DNA of 64,000 nt from Anaerolineaceae bacterium. Its GTDB lineage: Bacteria; Chloroflexota; Anaerolineae; Anaerolineales; Anaerolineaceae. The position numbers and the translations under genes are program-made. Shown here piece by piece: positions 52,635 through 61,132 of this stretch. Under the pieces are notes generated by a model, which was not told where the DNA came from, ran no database searches, and saw nothing but the letters and a program-made list of their open reading frames with translations. The stretch is taken from assembly GCA_002702705.1 (NCBI GenBank), contig PABH01000024.1:62001-126000 (forward strand), read 5' to 3'. How positions within the stretch are numbered: position 1 is the stretch's first letter; each line of letters begins with the position of its first letter.

Positions 52635-53174
52635 ATGCACGGTATTCTTTCCTTATTACCTCAGCCGTATTATAAAAAGATAGAGTCCCTATGGGATGAA
52701 CTGGAAAGCCAGTTTGGAATAAAAGGTATCCGGGTAACACCCTTTCCACATTTTTCCTGGCAAATTGGAGAAAGATACGATCTACCGGCCGTTGAATTGG
52801 TGTTATCAACAGTGGCCAGGCAAACCAAGCCTTTTAAAGTTACCACAACCGGGATAGGGGTCTTTAGTGGCGCCCAACCTGTTATTTTTATTCCTGTGGT
52901 AAAGTCACCCCAGTTGGTTCAATTTCACCAGCAAGTTTGGAAAGCCCTAATGAATACGGGGCAAGGTATTAATCAATATTACAATCCACAAAACTGGGTA
53001 CCGCACATCAGCCTGGCTTATATGGATGTTACCCAACAAAATATGGGCGGTATCATGCAGTATCTTGCTTTCCAATCCTTTAATTGGGAGTTTGAAGTTA
53101 ATAATTTTGTTTATATTAATGAACCGGATGGTTTGATCGGAGAGATCAAATTTAAGTTGGAATTTTCCGGTTAA
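52635..53174 (+). CDS. 2'-5' RNA ligase/2H phosphoesterase-like protein
   Basis: A 179-residue two-histidine phosphoesterase fold. The paired motifs are PHFSW near residue 38 and PHISLAY near residue 128, corresponding to the HxS/T catalytic pairs of the family. Known members act on RNA 2',3'-cyclic ends, ADP-ribose cyclic phosphates or oligoadenylates. GGAGGTGG at the end of the upstream gene serves as its Shine-Dalgarno, so translation is coupled with the ThiS-like protein. The substrate is not clear. Confidence 0.8.
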   Translation: MHGILSLLPQPYYKKIESLWDELESQFGIKGIRVTPFPHFSWQIGERYDLPAVELVLSTVARQTKPFKVTTTGIGVFSGAQPVIFIPVVKSPQLVQFHQQVWKALMNTGQGINQYYNPQNWVPHISLAYMDVTQQNMGGIMQYLAFQSFNWEFEVNNFVYINEPDGLIGEIKFKLEFSG

Positions 53175-53226
53175 TAAACCATCTGCCTTAAGAAGCTGGA
53201 GCGTGTTTTGCATACCAGAGCAAACA

Positions 53227-53273
53227 TTTAGTACATTATAGTTGACTTAGTGTACATTAATTGTTACTATAAT
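53227..53273 (+). promoter_or_regulatory. Putative promoter and operator of the XRE regulator
   Basis: Two related sequences, TTTAGTACATTATA (53227-53240) and TTAGTGTACATTAA (53247-53260), form a direct repeat. TTGACT (53242-53247) and TATAAT (53268-53273) lie 20 bases apart, an over-long spacing that might need an activator. Self-regulation is inferred. Confidence 0.45.
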
Positions 53274-53302
53274 CATATCTCCGCTCATTTAAGGATCAAT
53301 TT

Positions 53303-53530
53303 ATGGAATCTATTGAATTTGATAATCGTGTAAAATTGGCACGGGTAGAGCATGATTTAACCCAGGAGCAGTTGGCGGAAAAAATTGGTGTCACCCGGCA
53401 AACCATTGGTTTAATTGAAGCCGGAAAATATAACCCCACGCTAAAACTATGTTTGATGATTGCCAAAGTTACCGGTAAAACACTGGATGATCTTTTTTGG
53501 ATCAAAGGGGAAAAATCACACCCCGATTAA
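53303..53530 (+). CDS. XRE-family helix-turn-helix regulator (75 aa)
   Basis: A 75-residue Cro/CI-type regulator. The HTH is LTQEQLAEKIGVTRQTIGLIEAGKYNPTLKLC, with the conserved Gln/Arg-Gln contacts, and the remainder LDDLFWIKG is typical of small YgzD-like regulators. AAGGA lies 8 bases before the ATG. It overlaps no gene; the CPBP-like gene is 76 bases on. It may control that gene and itself through the repeats at 53227-53260. Confidence 0.88.
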   Translation: MESIEFDNRVKLARVEHDLTQEQLAEKIGVTRQTIGLIEAGKYNPTLKLCLMIAKVTGKTLDDLFWIKGEKSHPD

Positions 53531-53606
53531 ACCAAAGTTTTTTTATAATTCGACTTATAATTTACCCAAACGAATCCTCGCTGGGTATTTTTTTTATAAG
53601 GACATC

Positions 53607-54377
53607 ATGGATACCAACCAAACTTCCCAAATTCAAAAACAATTGATAGCCGGTAATCTGCAGCCCAAAAAAATATATGCTGCTTTGTTCCTGCGCTTAG
53701 GCCTGTTCGCACTCGTGCAAGCTGGTTTTGCTAGCATTTATTTTTTATTAAACCAGCCCAATCCCTGGATGAACTCTGCAAAATGGTGGATTGTAGTTGC
53801 TGCCATCACCAACGTGATTACGATTTTCCTGCTGGTGCGGTGGTTTAAGCAAGAAAAGACGACTTATTTTTCAGTTATTCATTTTGAAAAGACCACCATT
53901 AAACAAGATCTTTTAACCTTACTTGGCGTTTTTATCTTGCTGGGGCCAATTGGATTTTTACCCAATCCGATTTTTGCAGGTTGGATTTTTGGTGATGCGC
54001 AAATTGGTTTTGATTTATTAATGCAGCCGCTGCCGCTATGGGTTGTGATCATTTTTATGGTGGTATTCCCGGTTACCATTGCTTTTGCAGAATTGCCCCT
54101 TTATTTTGGTTACCTCAAACCGAGATTGGAAGTGATTACCGGTAAGGTCTGGTTAGCGGTTTTGCTGCCTGCTTTATTTTTGGCCGCACAACACTGCACC
54201 TTGCCGCTTATTTTTGATTGGCGATTCATCTTGTGGCGTTTCCTCATGTTTTTACCCTTCGCTATATTTTTAGGGTTTGTGATTCACTGGCGTCCTCGTT
54301 TACTGCCGTACCTGATGGTTATTCATGGGATCATGGATTTTGGCACAAGTATATATTTGTTAACCCTCTCTCTTTGA
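53607..54377 (+). CDS. CPBP-like intramembrane protein with degenerate first motif
   Basis: A 256-residue membrane protein with about seven helices. Conserved-type residues of CPBP intramembrane proteases are partly present: FAELPLYFGYLKPRLE (one Glu instead of the usual pair), LAAQHCTLP (His) and LMVIHGIMDF (His and Asp). The EExxxR motif is not intact, so protease activity is doubtful. The ATG at 53607 follows AAGGA. It probably belongs with the XRE regulator as a two-gene unit, similar to self-immunity or bacteriocin-processing pairs. Confidence 0.68.
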   Translation: MDTNQTSQIQKQLIAGNLQPKKIYAALFLRLGLFALVQAGFASIYFLLNQPNPWMNSAKWWIVVAAITNVITIFLLVRWFKQEKTTYFSVIHFEKTTIKQDLLTLLGVFILLGPIGFLPNPIFAGWIFGDAQIGFDLLMQPLPLWVVIIFMVVFPVTIAFAELPLYFGYLKPRLEVITGKVWLAVLLPALFLAAQHCTLPLIFDWRFILWRFLMFLPFAIFLGFVIHWRPRLLPYLMVIHGIMDFGTSIYLLTLSL

Positions 54378-54458
54378 TTCGTTTACGAATATTTTTCCGT
54401 TTGGATGATTATTTTGGTTTTAGGAAGAATATCACCCAAAAAATCACCAAATTACCTT

Positions 54459-54486
54459 TTGACAATATGACATAAATGGTTACAAT
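54459..54486 (+). promoter_or_regulatory. Predicted promoter ahead of the decarboxylase operon leader
   Basis: TTGACA (54459-54464), a 16-base spacer and TACAAT (54481-54486). The transcript would carry hairpins AGTTG/CAACT (about 54498-54512) and GCCGC/GCGGC (about 54552-54583) before the small reading frame at 54615. Confidence 0.6.
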
Positions 54487-54614
54487 AATAACAGTGCCAG
54501 TTGTTTGACAACTGAGGCAGTGCACCTTTTATTGTTACCCATTCTGCCCATTTTGCCGCACGCTGATATAACTCGGGCGGCAGACTTATTTTATTTGTAT
54601 ATTAAGGAAGTGTT

Positions 54615-54791
54615 ATGTCTAAAGAAATTCTAGGGATCATTGCATTTTGTAAAATATGCATGTGGTCAAATTGTCGTGGGGGAAATAGTGGTACTGCTGG
54701 GTCTGTTCTGGTAAAAGAACCGCGAAATATTTTGAATATTGACCGGTTGCTGCAAGGGTACCAGGTATCATTGCTAACGGGAGTGGTGTGA
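54615..54791 (+). CDS. Small ORF in the leader of the mmd operon (58 aa)
   Basis: A 58-codon frame starting with ATG 5 bases after AAGGAAG. The product starts MSKEILGIIAFCKICMWSNC and ends in LLTGVV; there are three cysteines near the N-terminus. It has no recognised homologue. It lies between a good promoter and mmdA, so it might be a regulatory leader peptide or simply untranslated RNA. Confidence 0.45.
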   Translation: MSKEILGIIAFCKICMWSNCRGGNSGTAGSVLVKEPRNILNIDRLLQGYQVSLLTGVV

Positions 54792-54893
54792 CAATGAACC
54801 GGGTTGCACAAATGGGTTCTTACTTTAAATTAGGGTTGATAACCAATCGTAAACCAATAGACTGATTTATTAAAAATTTTAATGGAGGTCGTA

Positions 54894-56471
54894 ATGAGTC
54901 AAGAAAAAACTACAGTTAGTGGGGAACAAGAAGCTTCTTATAATAAGTTAAAAGAGCTTCGTTCTCAAATGAAGTTGGGCGGAGGGGCCAAGCGGATTGA
55001 ATCGCAGCATAGTAAAGGGAAACAAACCGCCCGGGAACGAATCAATTATTTATTGGATGAAGGTTCGTTTCAAGAACTGTTCGGCATGATGCAAAATCGT
55101 CATGTTGAGTATGGCTTGGATAAAGCCCGTGATTTTGGAGACGGAATGGTCACAGGTTTTGGCACCATTAATGGCCGCCGGGTATGTGTTTATGCACAAG
55201 ATTTTACTGTGATGGGTGGGTCTTTTGGTGAAGTCGCCGGTAAGAAAGTTGCTCAGATCATGGAATTGGCAATGGATGCTGGTGTTCCGGTGATTGGTTT
55301 GAATGATGGTGCTGGCGCTCGTATTCAAGAAGGTGTTTACAGTTTATATGGTTATGGCGAAGTCTTTTACCGGAATGTTCAGGCATCTGGTGTTATTCCA
55401 CAAATTAGTGTCATCTTAGGGCCTTGCGCTGGTGGTGCAGTATATTCTCCCGCTGTTACGGACTTCATTGTAATGACAGAAGGTACCAGTAATATGTTTA
55501 TTACCGGTCCGCAAGTGATCAAAGCGGTTACCCACGAAGAAGTCGATACAGAAACATTAGGTGGCGCTAATACCCACAGCTCCATTTCCGGTGTTGCCCA
55601 CTTTGTTGGTCAAACGGAACAGGAAACATTAGATATTGTCAAAACCATTCTTACCTATATTCCGGACAACAATACAACCTATGCAGCTCCGGTTGATACA
55701 GGCGATACAGCGAATCGGGTAGAAAAATCATTAGATTCCGTTGTACCAGCAGATCCAAACGAAACATACAATATTTTGGATGTCATCAATGCGGTTGTTG
55801 ACAAAGGTTCTTTCTTTGAGGCTCATGCCCGATATGCATTAAATGCTGTCGTTGGTTTTGCCCGCATGGATGGGGAAAGTGTTGGTATCGTAGCCAACCA
55901 ACCTGCTTATATGGCTGGTGTATTGGATATTAACGCATCAGATAAAATTGCTCGTTTCGTCCGTTTTTGTGATGCATTCAATATCCCGATTGTGACCTTT
56001 ATGGATTGCCCTGGATTTATGCCGGGAACAATGACCGAGCACAATGGTATTATTCGTCATGGGGCGAAAATCCTGTATGCGTATGCAGAAGCATCTGTTC
56101 CAAAGATCACGGTTGTCACCCGCAAAGGTTATGGTGGTGCGTATATTGTGATGGGTAGTAAATTCCTGCGTGCAGATATGTTATTTGCCTGGCCAAATGC
56201 TGAAATTGCAGTGATGGGTGCTGGCGGTGCAGTGAATATTTTACATAACAAAGAGATCAAAGCTGCAGAAGATCCTACCCAAGCCCGCGAAGAATTACTT
56301 GCTGAGTACATTAAAAACTTCTCCAATCCATATCGTGCAGCCGCCTCCGGATTTGTTGATGAGATCATTTTGCCGGGAGAAACCCGCCAACGCATTATCT
56401 CTTCCTTAAAACTAACAAAGAACAAATCGGTTTCCATACCCCAGCGTAAACACGGAAATATCCCGTTATAA
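54894..56471 (+). CDS. mmdA: Methylmalonyl-CoA decarboxylase alpha (acyl-CoA carboxyltransferase) subunit
   Basis: A 525-residue carboxyltransferase of the PCC-beta/MmdA type, which moves the carboxyl group from the acyl-CoA to biotin. The N-terminal part has GKQTARERINYLLDEGSF and GDGMVTGFGTINGRRV; the oxyanion and CoA regions are GGAVYSPA and YGGAYIVMGSK. The ATG at 54894 follows GGAGGT. It heads four genes in the order of Propionigenium mmdADCB, with short gaps, and forms with them a sodium-pumping decarboxylase. Methylmalonyl-CoA is the probable substrate. Glutaconyl-CoA or another acyl-CoA is not excluded. Confidence 0.92.
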   Translation: MSQEKTTVSGEQEASYNKLKELRSQMKLGGGAKRIESQHSKGKQTARERINYLLDEGSFQELFGMMQNRHVEYGLDKARDFGDGMVTGFGTINGRRVCVYAQDFTVMGGSFGEVAGKKVAQIMELAMDAGVPVIGLNDGAGARIQEGVYSLYGYGEVFYRNVQASGVIPQISVILGPCAGGAVYSPAVTDFIVMTEGTSNMFITGPQVIKAVTHEEVDTETLGGANTHSSISGVAHFVGQTEQETLDIVKTILTYIPDNNTTYAAPVDTGDTANRVEKSLDSVVPADPNETYNILDVINAVVDKGSFFEAHARYALNAVVGFARMDGESVGIVANQPAYMAGVLDINASDKIARFVRFCDAFNIPIVTFMDCPGFMPGTMTEHNGIIRHGAKILYAYAEASVPKITVVTRKGYGGAYIVMGSKFLRADMLFAWPNAEIAVMGAGGAVNILHNKEIKAAEDPTQAREELLAEYIKNFSNPYRAAASGFVDEIILPGETRQRIISSLKLTKNKSVSIPQRKHGNIPL

Positions 56472-56489
56472 AAGAAAAAGGAGTATAAA

Positions 56490-56855
56490 GTGTCCCCAAT
56501 TACGCAAGGTCTTATCATTACTGGTATCGGTATGGGATTGGTGTTTGTTGCCATCCTGGCATTGTGGGGCTTAATGACTGTATTGGTAAAAGCAACCGCT
56601 GATCGCCCCAAAGTGGAAGTGCCGCCAGAAGTGGTTGAAGAGACAGTTGTACAGATTGAGTCCCCAGTATCTGTTGTGACAGATAACAACGAACAATTGC
56701 ATAAAGCTGCTGCCGCTGCGGTAGCAATTGCCTTACAACTGCAACAACGCTCTAACCAGAGCCAACGCCAAGAATTCGGTAATCTTAGTTCCCGGCAAGC
56801 AATTTCCCGGGCTGCATTTATAAGCCGAAGTACCCAACTTATTAAACACAAATAA
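56490..56855 (+). CDS. mmdD: Sodium-pump decarboxylase gamma/delta (OadG-like) subunit
   Basis: A 121-residue small subunit with one N-terminal transmembrane helix (ITQGLIITGIGMGLVFVAILALWGLMTVL), then an acidic-to-basic linker, PKVEVPPEVVEETVVQIE, and a helical Ala/Gln-rich tail. This is the OadG/MmdD pattern: it anchors and assembles the carboxyltransferase with the membrane beta subunit. The start is GTG, with AAAAAGGAG 5-6 bases upstream. It lies 18 bases past mmdA and 13 bases before the biotin carrier gene. Confidence 0.88.
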   Translation: MSPITQGLIITGIGMGLVFVAILALWGLMTVLVKATADRPKVEVPPEVVEETVVQIESPVSVVTDNNEQLHKAAAAAVAIALQLQQRSNQSQRQEFGNLSSRQAISRAAFISRSTQLIKHK

Positions 56856-56868
56856 AAAGGTCTGTGCC

Positions 56869-57300
56869 ATGAAAATCCAAGTACAAATCGAAAATCAAAA
56901 CTACGAGGTCGAGATCGAAGACCTTAATGCCCGTCCAATTTTAGCGAAAGTGAACGGAGAAATTGTTGAAGTAATGCCGGAAACATCAAATGTTTCAGCT
57001 GCACCAGTAGCAGCTCCGAAACCAGCTTCCGTGCAAGCTCCTGCTGCCCCACAACCAGTGTCTGCTCCGACACCCACTGCAGGTGCTAATGTTGTTTTAG
57101 CTCCAATCCCAGGTGTGATTGAAGAGATCAAAGTCCGAGAAGGCGACAGCGTAAAGAGCGGGCAAGAACTGCTCATTCTGGAAGCCATGAAAATGAAAAA
57201 CTCCATACGTGCTACGCGAGATGGAAAGGTTGCCCGGGTTCTTGTGTCGGTCGGTCAGCAGGTTCCTCATAACCAACTTCTGATCGAAATCACCGACTAA
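56869..57300 (+). CDS. mmdC: Biotin carboxyl carrier protein of the decarboxylase
   Basis: A 143-residue biotin carrier subunit. The N-terminal MKIQVQIENQNYEVEIEDLN is followed by a Pro/Ala linker and a C-terminal biotinyl domain with the motif LEAMKMKNS, whose lysine carries biotin (about residue 110). It shuttles CO2 from the carboxyltransferase to the beta subunit. It starts 13 bases after mmdD and ends 14 bases before mmdB, so the four genes are one operon. Confidence 0.93.
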   Translation: MKIQVQIENQNYEVEIEDLNARPILAKVNGEIVEVMPETSNVSAAPVAAPKPASVQAPAAPQPVSAPTPTAGANVVLAPIPGVIEEIKVREGDSVKSGQELLILEAMKMKNSIRATRDGKVARVLVSVGQQVPHNQLLIEITD

Positions 57301-57314
57301 GCGGAGGCTATGAA

Positions 57315-58436
57315 ATGGATTTTACCGCTGTTTTTGACGAAATTTCTCGCGGATTCGTAAACTTTACCTGGCAAAATGGTGTCATGATCATCATTGGTCT
57401 GGTGTTAATTGGTCTTGCGATCATAAAAGAATACGAACCTGTACTATTGCTGCCGATCGGTTTTGGTTGTATCCTGGCAAACCTGGGTATGTCCAATGAA
57501 CACGGTGTTTTTAAAGTGATTTATGACGCCGGTATCAAAACCGAATTGTTCCCCTTATTGATCTTCATCGGTGTGGGTGCCATGCTCGATTTTCGCCCAC
57601 TGTTAGCGATGCCAAAAATGGTGCTGTTAGGCGCTGCTGGTCAGTTTGGGATTTATGGCGCTTTAATGGTTGCTTTGGCATTGGGTTATCCGATCAATGA
57701 AGCAGCTTCTATTGGAACGATTGGCGCTATTGATGGTCCGACGGCAATTTTTGTGACCACAAAAATCGCCCCGGAAATTTTAGCACCTGTAGCTGTGGCT
57801 GCGTATTCCTATATGAGTTTGATTCCGATCATTCAAATACCCGTGATGAAACTGCTCACCTCTCGTAAAGAGCGTTTGATCCGCATGGAATATGCCCCTA
57901 TTCCTGTTTCCGATAAAGCCATCATTGTATTCCCGATTCTGATCACAATTTTGGTCAGTTTGCTTTCTCCGGATGCGGCTCCTTTGATTGCGACCCTCAT
58001 GTTAGGAAACTTATTAAAAGAATCCGGTGTTGTGGATCGCTTAAATAAATCCGCTCAGAATGAAATCATCAACGTTTCCACCCTTTTCCTGGGTTTAGCG
58101 GTTGGCTCCACCATGATTGGTGCCAGCTTCTTAAATCTCAAAACCCTCGGTATCCTCTTAATCGGCTTATTTGCCTTTATTTTGGATACTGTTGCAGGTT
58201 TGTTATTCGGAAAGTTATTGAATTTCTTCTCTGGTGGAAATATCAATCCATTGATTGGAGCCTGCGGTATCTCTGCTTTCCCCATGGCTGGGCGTTTGGC
58301 TGCACAGGCAGCTCAGGAAGAAGATTTTGACAATTTCATCTTGATGCATGCGATGGGCGCAAATACTGCTGGACAGTTAGGTTCCGTTATTGCGGGTGGT
58401 CTCTTATTGGCGATCACTCTGGGTATTATGGGGTAA
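57315..58436 (+). CDS. mmdB: Sodium-ion-translocating decarboxylase beta subunit
   Basis: A 373-residue membrane protein of the OadB/GcdB/MmdB family. It holds about nine helices with the conserved sodium-site region AIDGPTAIFVTTKIAPE (Asp in DGPTA) and the later NVSTLFLGLAVGSTM. It decarboxylates carboxybiotin and exports sodium, conserving the energy of decarboxylation as a sodium gradient. GGAGG lies before the ATG. A strong terminator follows within 60 bases, ending the operon. Confidence 0.94.
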   Translation: MDFTAVFDEISRGFVNFTWQNGVMIIIGLVLIGLAIIKEYEPVLLLPIGFGCILANLGMSNEHGVFKVIYDAGIKTELFPLLIFIGVGAMLDFRPLLAMPKMVLLGAAGQFGIYGALMVALALGYPINEAASIGTIGAIDGPTAIFVTTKIAPEILAPVAVAAYSYMSLIPIIQIPVMKLLTSRKERLIRMEYAPIPVSDKAIIVFPILITILVSLLSPDAAPLIATLMLGNLLKESGVVDRLNKSAQNEIINVSTLFLGLAVGSTMIGASFLNLKTLGILLIGLFAFILDTVAGLLFGKLLNFFSGGNINPLIGACGISAFPMAGRLAAQAAQEEDFDNFILMHAMGANTAGQLGSVIAGGLLLAITLGIMG

Positions 58437-58456
58437 CCCCAAACCTTTTAAGTCAT

Positions 58457-58491
58457 AAGAGGCTGACAATTTTATATGTCAGCCTCTTTTT
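58457..58491 (+). terminator. Intrinsic terminator of the mmd operon
   Basis: A 12-base perfect stem AAGAGGCTGACA/TGTCAGCCTCTT (58457-58468, 58477-58488) with an 8-base loop and a T-run. Confidence 0.9.
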
Positions 58492-58648
58492 ATATTAATC
58501 AATGATCAGCATTAAGAATTTAAGCCGCGATAAAAGTAAATGGTTCTATTTACATGAAAACGATGAACTTAAAAATCAATGCATTCTCGCTGCAAAATCC
58601 AGGAAACAGAATGAAATGGAAAAAAGTTCCCACAAAAGTGGATGGCTT

Positions 58649-59470
58649 TTACTCTGTTTTTATCGTGGTGATTATTCTTTCACGTTCCTTGATAAATTGT
58701 TCCACATTCAAAGCAAGATCCAGATGGTTTAATTCCTGACTAAGCCGTATCAGTTGTGGTATTACCAATCCTGAGTTTTCTATGAGTTCCTTGTCCTTAA
58801 AAAAATGTTTTGTGGATGTATCGTGAATCATCTTTCCTTCATACATCAGTATTATTCTATCAACATTTTCAACGACGAAATCCATATCGTGTGAAATAAT
58901 CAAGGTTGTCTTATTTTCCAGGTTTAAGGTTTTCAACACTTTAGAAAATTGTTTCTTTTCTTTCATATCGAGACTAGCGGTGGGTTCATCAAAGATTAAC
59001 ACTGGGGTTTGCATGGCCAGAGCAGAGGCCAGGGATACCCGTTTGCGGCCTGAATAATTCAGGTCACGTGGGTTGAAGTTGGCTTCATTTGTTAAACCCA
59101 TTAAGCTCAATGCTTGTTCAACCATGTTTTCGACTTGTGATGCCGAATATCCCAGGTTTTGTGGTCCAAATGCGACTTCGTCCCAGACTCGTTGGCGAAA
59201 CAACTGCTCATCCGGATTTTGAAACACATAAGCTACCCGCTGGGCTAATTGAGCAGGGCTGTGCTCTGAGGTTTTCCAGTCCCCAACCCAAACGGTTCCA
59301 CTTTGTGGACGAAGTAAACCATTCAAATGGCGTGCAAATGTTGTTTTACCGGAACCATTTGCACCTATTAACGCAACTTTTTCTCCGGGATTGAGCGTAA
59401 CAGAAATATTGTCCAATACTTTTACATTTCCTGGATAGGTGAAATGGATATTTTCTGCACAAATTCGCAT
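58649..59470 (-). CDS. ecfA2: ECF transporter ATPase with altered signature motif
   Basis: A 273-residue ATPase of the energy-coupling-factor class. Walker A is GANGSGKTT, the Q-loop VFQNPDEQLF, Walker B VLIFDEPTASLD and the switch His ISHDMDF. The usual LSGGQxKR signature is shortened to NYSGRKRVSLA, missing one or two residues; whether it still pairs across the dimer with EcfA1 is unknown. The ATG at 59470 follows a GGTGGGGG stretch inside the 3' end of the upstream gene. It is the last of the ECF operon. Confidence 0.88.
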   Translation of the reverse strand: MRICAENIHFTYPGNVKVLDNISVTLNPGEKVALIGANGSGKTTFARHLNGLLRPQSGTVWVGDWKTSEHSPAQLAQRVAYVFQNPDEQLFRQRVWDEVAFGPQNLGYSASQVENMVEQALSLMGLTNEANFNPRDLNYSGRKRVSLASALAMQTPVLIFDEPTASLDMKEKKQFSKVLKTLNLENKTTLIISHDMDFVVENVDRIILMYEGKMIHDTSTKHFFKDKELIENSGLVIPQLIRLSQELNHLDLALNVEQFIKERERIITTIKTE

Positions 59471-59475
59471 TATTT

Positions 59476-60345
59476 TCAACCCCCACCTTTTTTGATCGAA
59501 CTGACCCGGTTAAACCCCAAGACCGATTGTTCCAGTGTAACCGGTAAGGGTGTTTGACTAGGCCATAAACCATAAATTTGGCTTTCACGGGCGGCCTGTG
59601 TATAACGTAAATAATCAATACCAAAGGTCTCCAATAACGGCGAGGTAAGAACAAATTCCGGATTACCATCCAATACAATGCTCCCTTTGTTTAGGGCAAT
59701 CACCCGATCCGCAGTTTGAGCTATCCATTCCAAATTGTGTTCGGTTATTACAACGGTTGTGTTTTTGGTGGTTAAGGTTTGAATAATATGAAAAACTTCC
59801 CTGCTGCCTTGTGGATCAAGCATGGCTGTCGGTTCATCAAGTACTAGTACTGGCGGATCAAGTACGAGCATAGATGCCAGCGCCAAACGTTGTCGCTGAC
59901 CGCCGGAAAGTGTGAATGGAGATCTGTCTCGTAAATCAATTAACCCAGTGAGGCGTAACACATGCTCAATCCGCTCAGGCATTTCAGAGGGTGATACTCC
60001 CAGATTTTCAAGTCCAAAAGCCACTTCTTCAAAAACAGTGTATCGCATTTCGGAGATTTGATTAGTTGGGTTTTGTAATACAAGACCAACACGTCCTGCA
60101 AATTCACCGGGTGTATGATTACGGGTATTCATACTATTAATTGTTACATTCCCCAACATTCTTCCATTAAAAAGAGTTGGAATCAAACCAGATAAAACCA
60201 GACACAAAGTGGATTTGCCAGCACCGTTAGCACCAATCACTGCAACGAATTGCCCTGCTTCAATCTGAAGATTGATTTCTTTTAAGGCGGGTGTGTGGCT
60301 TAAAGGGTAATAGTAGGTTAATCCGGTAACCTCAATCATAACCAT
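59476..60345 (-). CDS. ecfA1: ECF transporter ATPase
   Basis: A 289-residue ATPase. Walker A GANGAGKST, Q-loop VLQNPTNQI, signature LSGGQRQRLALAS and Walker B VLVLDEPTAMLD are all intact, with TEHNLEWI as switch region. It energises vitamin or metal uptake with EcfA2 and EcfT. The ATG at 60345 follows GGAGAAAA with 8-base spacing and overlaps the end of ecfT by 14 bases. Upstream in-frame codons up to 60387 are not supported by a Shine-Dalgarno. Confidence 0.92.
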   Translation of the reverse strand: MVMIEVTGLTYYYPLSHTPALKEINLQIEAGQFVAVIGANGAGKSTLCLVLSGLIPTLFNGRMLGNVTINSMNTRNHTPGEFAGRVGLVLQNPTNQISEMRYTVFEEVAFGLENLGVSPSEMPERIEHVLRLTGLIDLRDRSPFTLSGGQRQRLALASMLVLDPPVLVLDEPTAMLDPQGSREVFHIIQTLTTKNTTVVITEHNLEWIAQTADRVIALNKGSIVLDGNPEFVLTSPLLETFGIDYLRYTQAARESQIYGLWPSQTPLPVTLEQSVLGFNRVSSIKKGGG

Positions 60346-61120
60346 TTCGTTTTCTCCAGAACTCGAATACCAAGAAACATACGGCAATCACGATCATACC
60401 CCAGCGTAAGACTTGTTGTTTGGTCGTATCAGGAATTTCAGTTAAATTCGTTTTGGGGGTGGGGGCACTGAACCCGCGCACCTCCAATGCTAAGGAACGT
60501 TCTTCCACATCTACCAGGGCACTGAAAACAAGTGGAGCAACCAATGGAAAAAGCGCTTTTATTCTCTGCAAAAGGTTTCCCTGTGTCTCTAATCCACGTG
60601 ATTGTTGGGCAGACCGGATGGTTTGAATGCGCCTTGCCATCTGAGGCAGTAATAAAAGAGGGCTGCCCAACAAATAAACTAATTTTCGGGATAGACCGGT
60701 TTGTTCAAGAGCTTGTATTAATGAACCTGGATGTGTGCTGGTTACAAGTAATAACGAAGAAGCTAAGGTTGAAACCAGACGAACTACGATCAAGGAAGCA
60801 TACATCAGACCTTCTTGCCCCAATACAAACGGACCCAATCTCATAAGGATTTGGTGGTTTGCAGGGCCAAAGAATCCATGAACTATGAATAGTATTACTG
60901 CAATCGGGGTTAATAACTGCACGATAAGTTTTAAAGCTCGCCATGCTATGCCAGCTGACCACAAAATCAAAATGGAGATTACCCCGGGTAATATGGCAGA
61001 TAACCATTTGTTTGGACCGCCGAAAATGATTGCTATGGCTGATAGGCTAAAAATTAATTTTGTTATGGGGAACAACCGATGTAACCAGCTGTCCCCCGCT
61101 GTATATAGGCCAAGGGTCAT
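60332..61120 (-). CDS. ecfT: ECF transporter transmembrane subunit EcfT
   Basis: A 262-residue membrane protein. It has about five hydrophobic helices and the two C-terminal coupling motifs typical of EcfT: SAQQSRGLE and SLALEVRGFSAP, which contact the ATPases. It starts MTLGLYTAGDSWLHRLFPITK, with PxxK as in many EcfT sequences. The gene is 12 bases after the S subunit and overlaps ecfA1. Confidence 0.9.
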   Translation of the reverse strand: MTLGLYTAGDSWLHRLFPITKLIFSLSAIAIIFGGPNKWLSAILPGVISILILWSAGIAWRALKLIVQLLTPIAVILFIVHGFFGPANHQILMRLGPFVLGQEGLMYASLIVVRLVSTLASSLLLVTSTHPGSLIQALEQTGLSRKLVYLLGSPLLLLPQMARRIQTIRSAQQSRGLETQGNLLQRIKALFPLVAPLVFSALVDVEERSLALEVRGFSAPTPKTNLTEIPDTTKQQVLRWGMIVIAVCFLVFEFWRKRNGYD

Positions 61121-61132
61121 TATTTATAATGA

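Noticed and set aside
58502-58732. Small plus-strand frame after the mmd terminator
   Set aside because: It lies just past a strong terminator and overlaps the 3' end of ecfA2 on the other strand; no ribosome-binding site.
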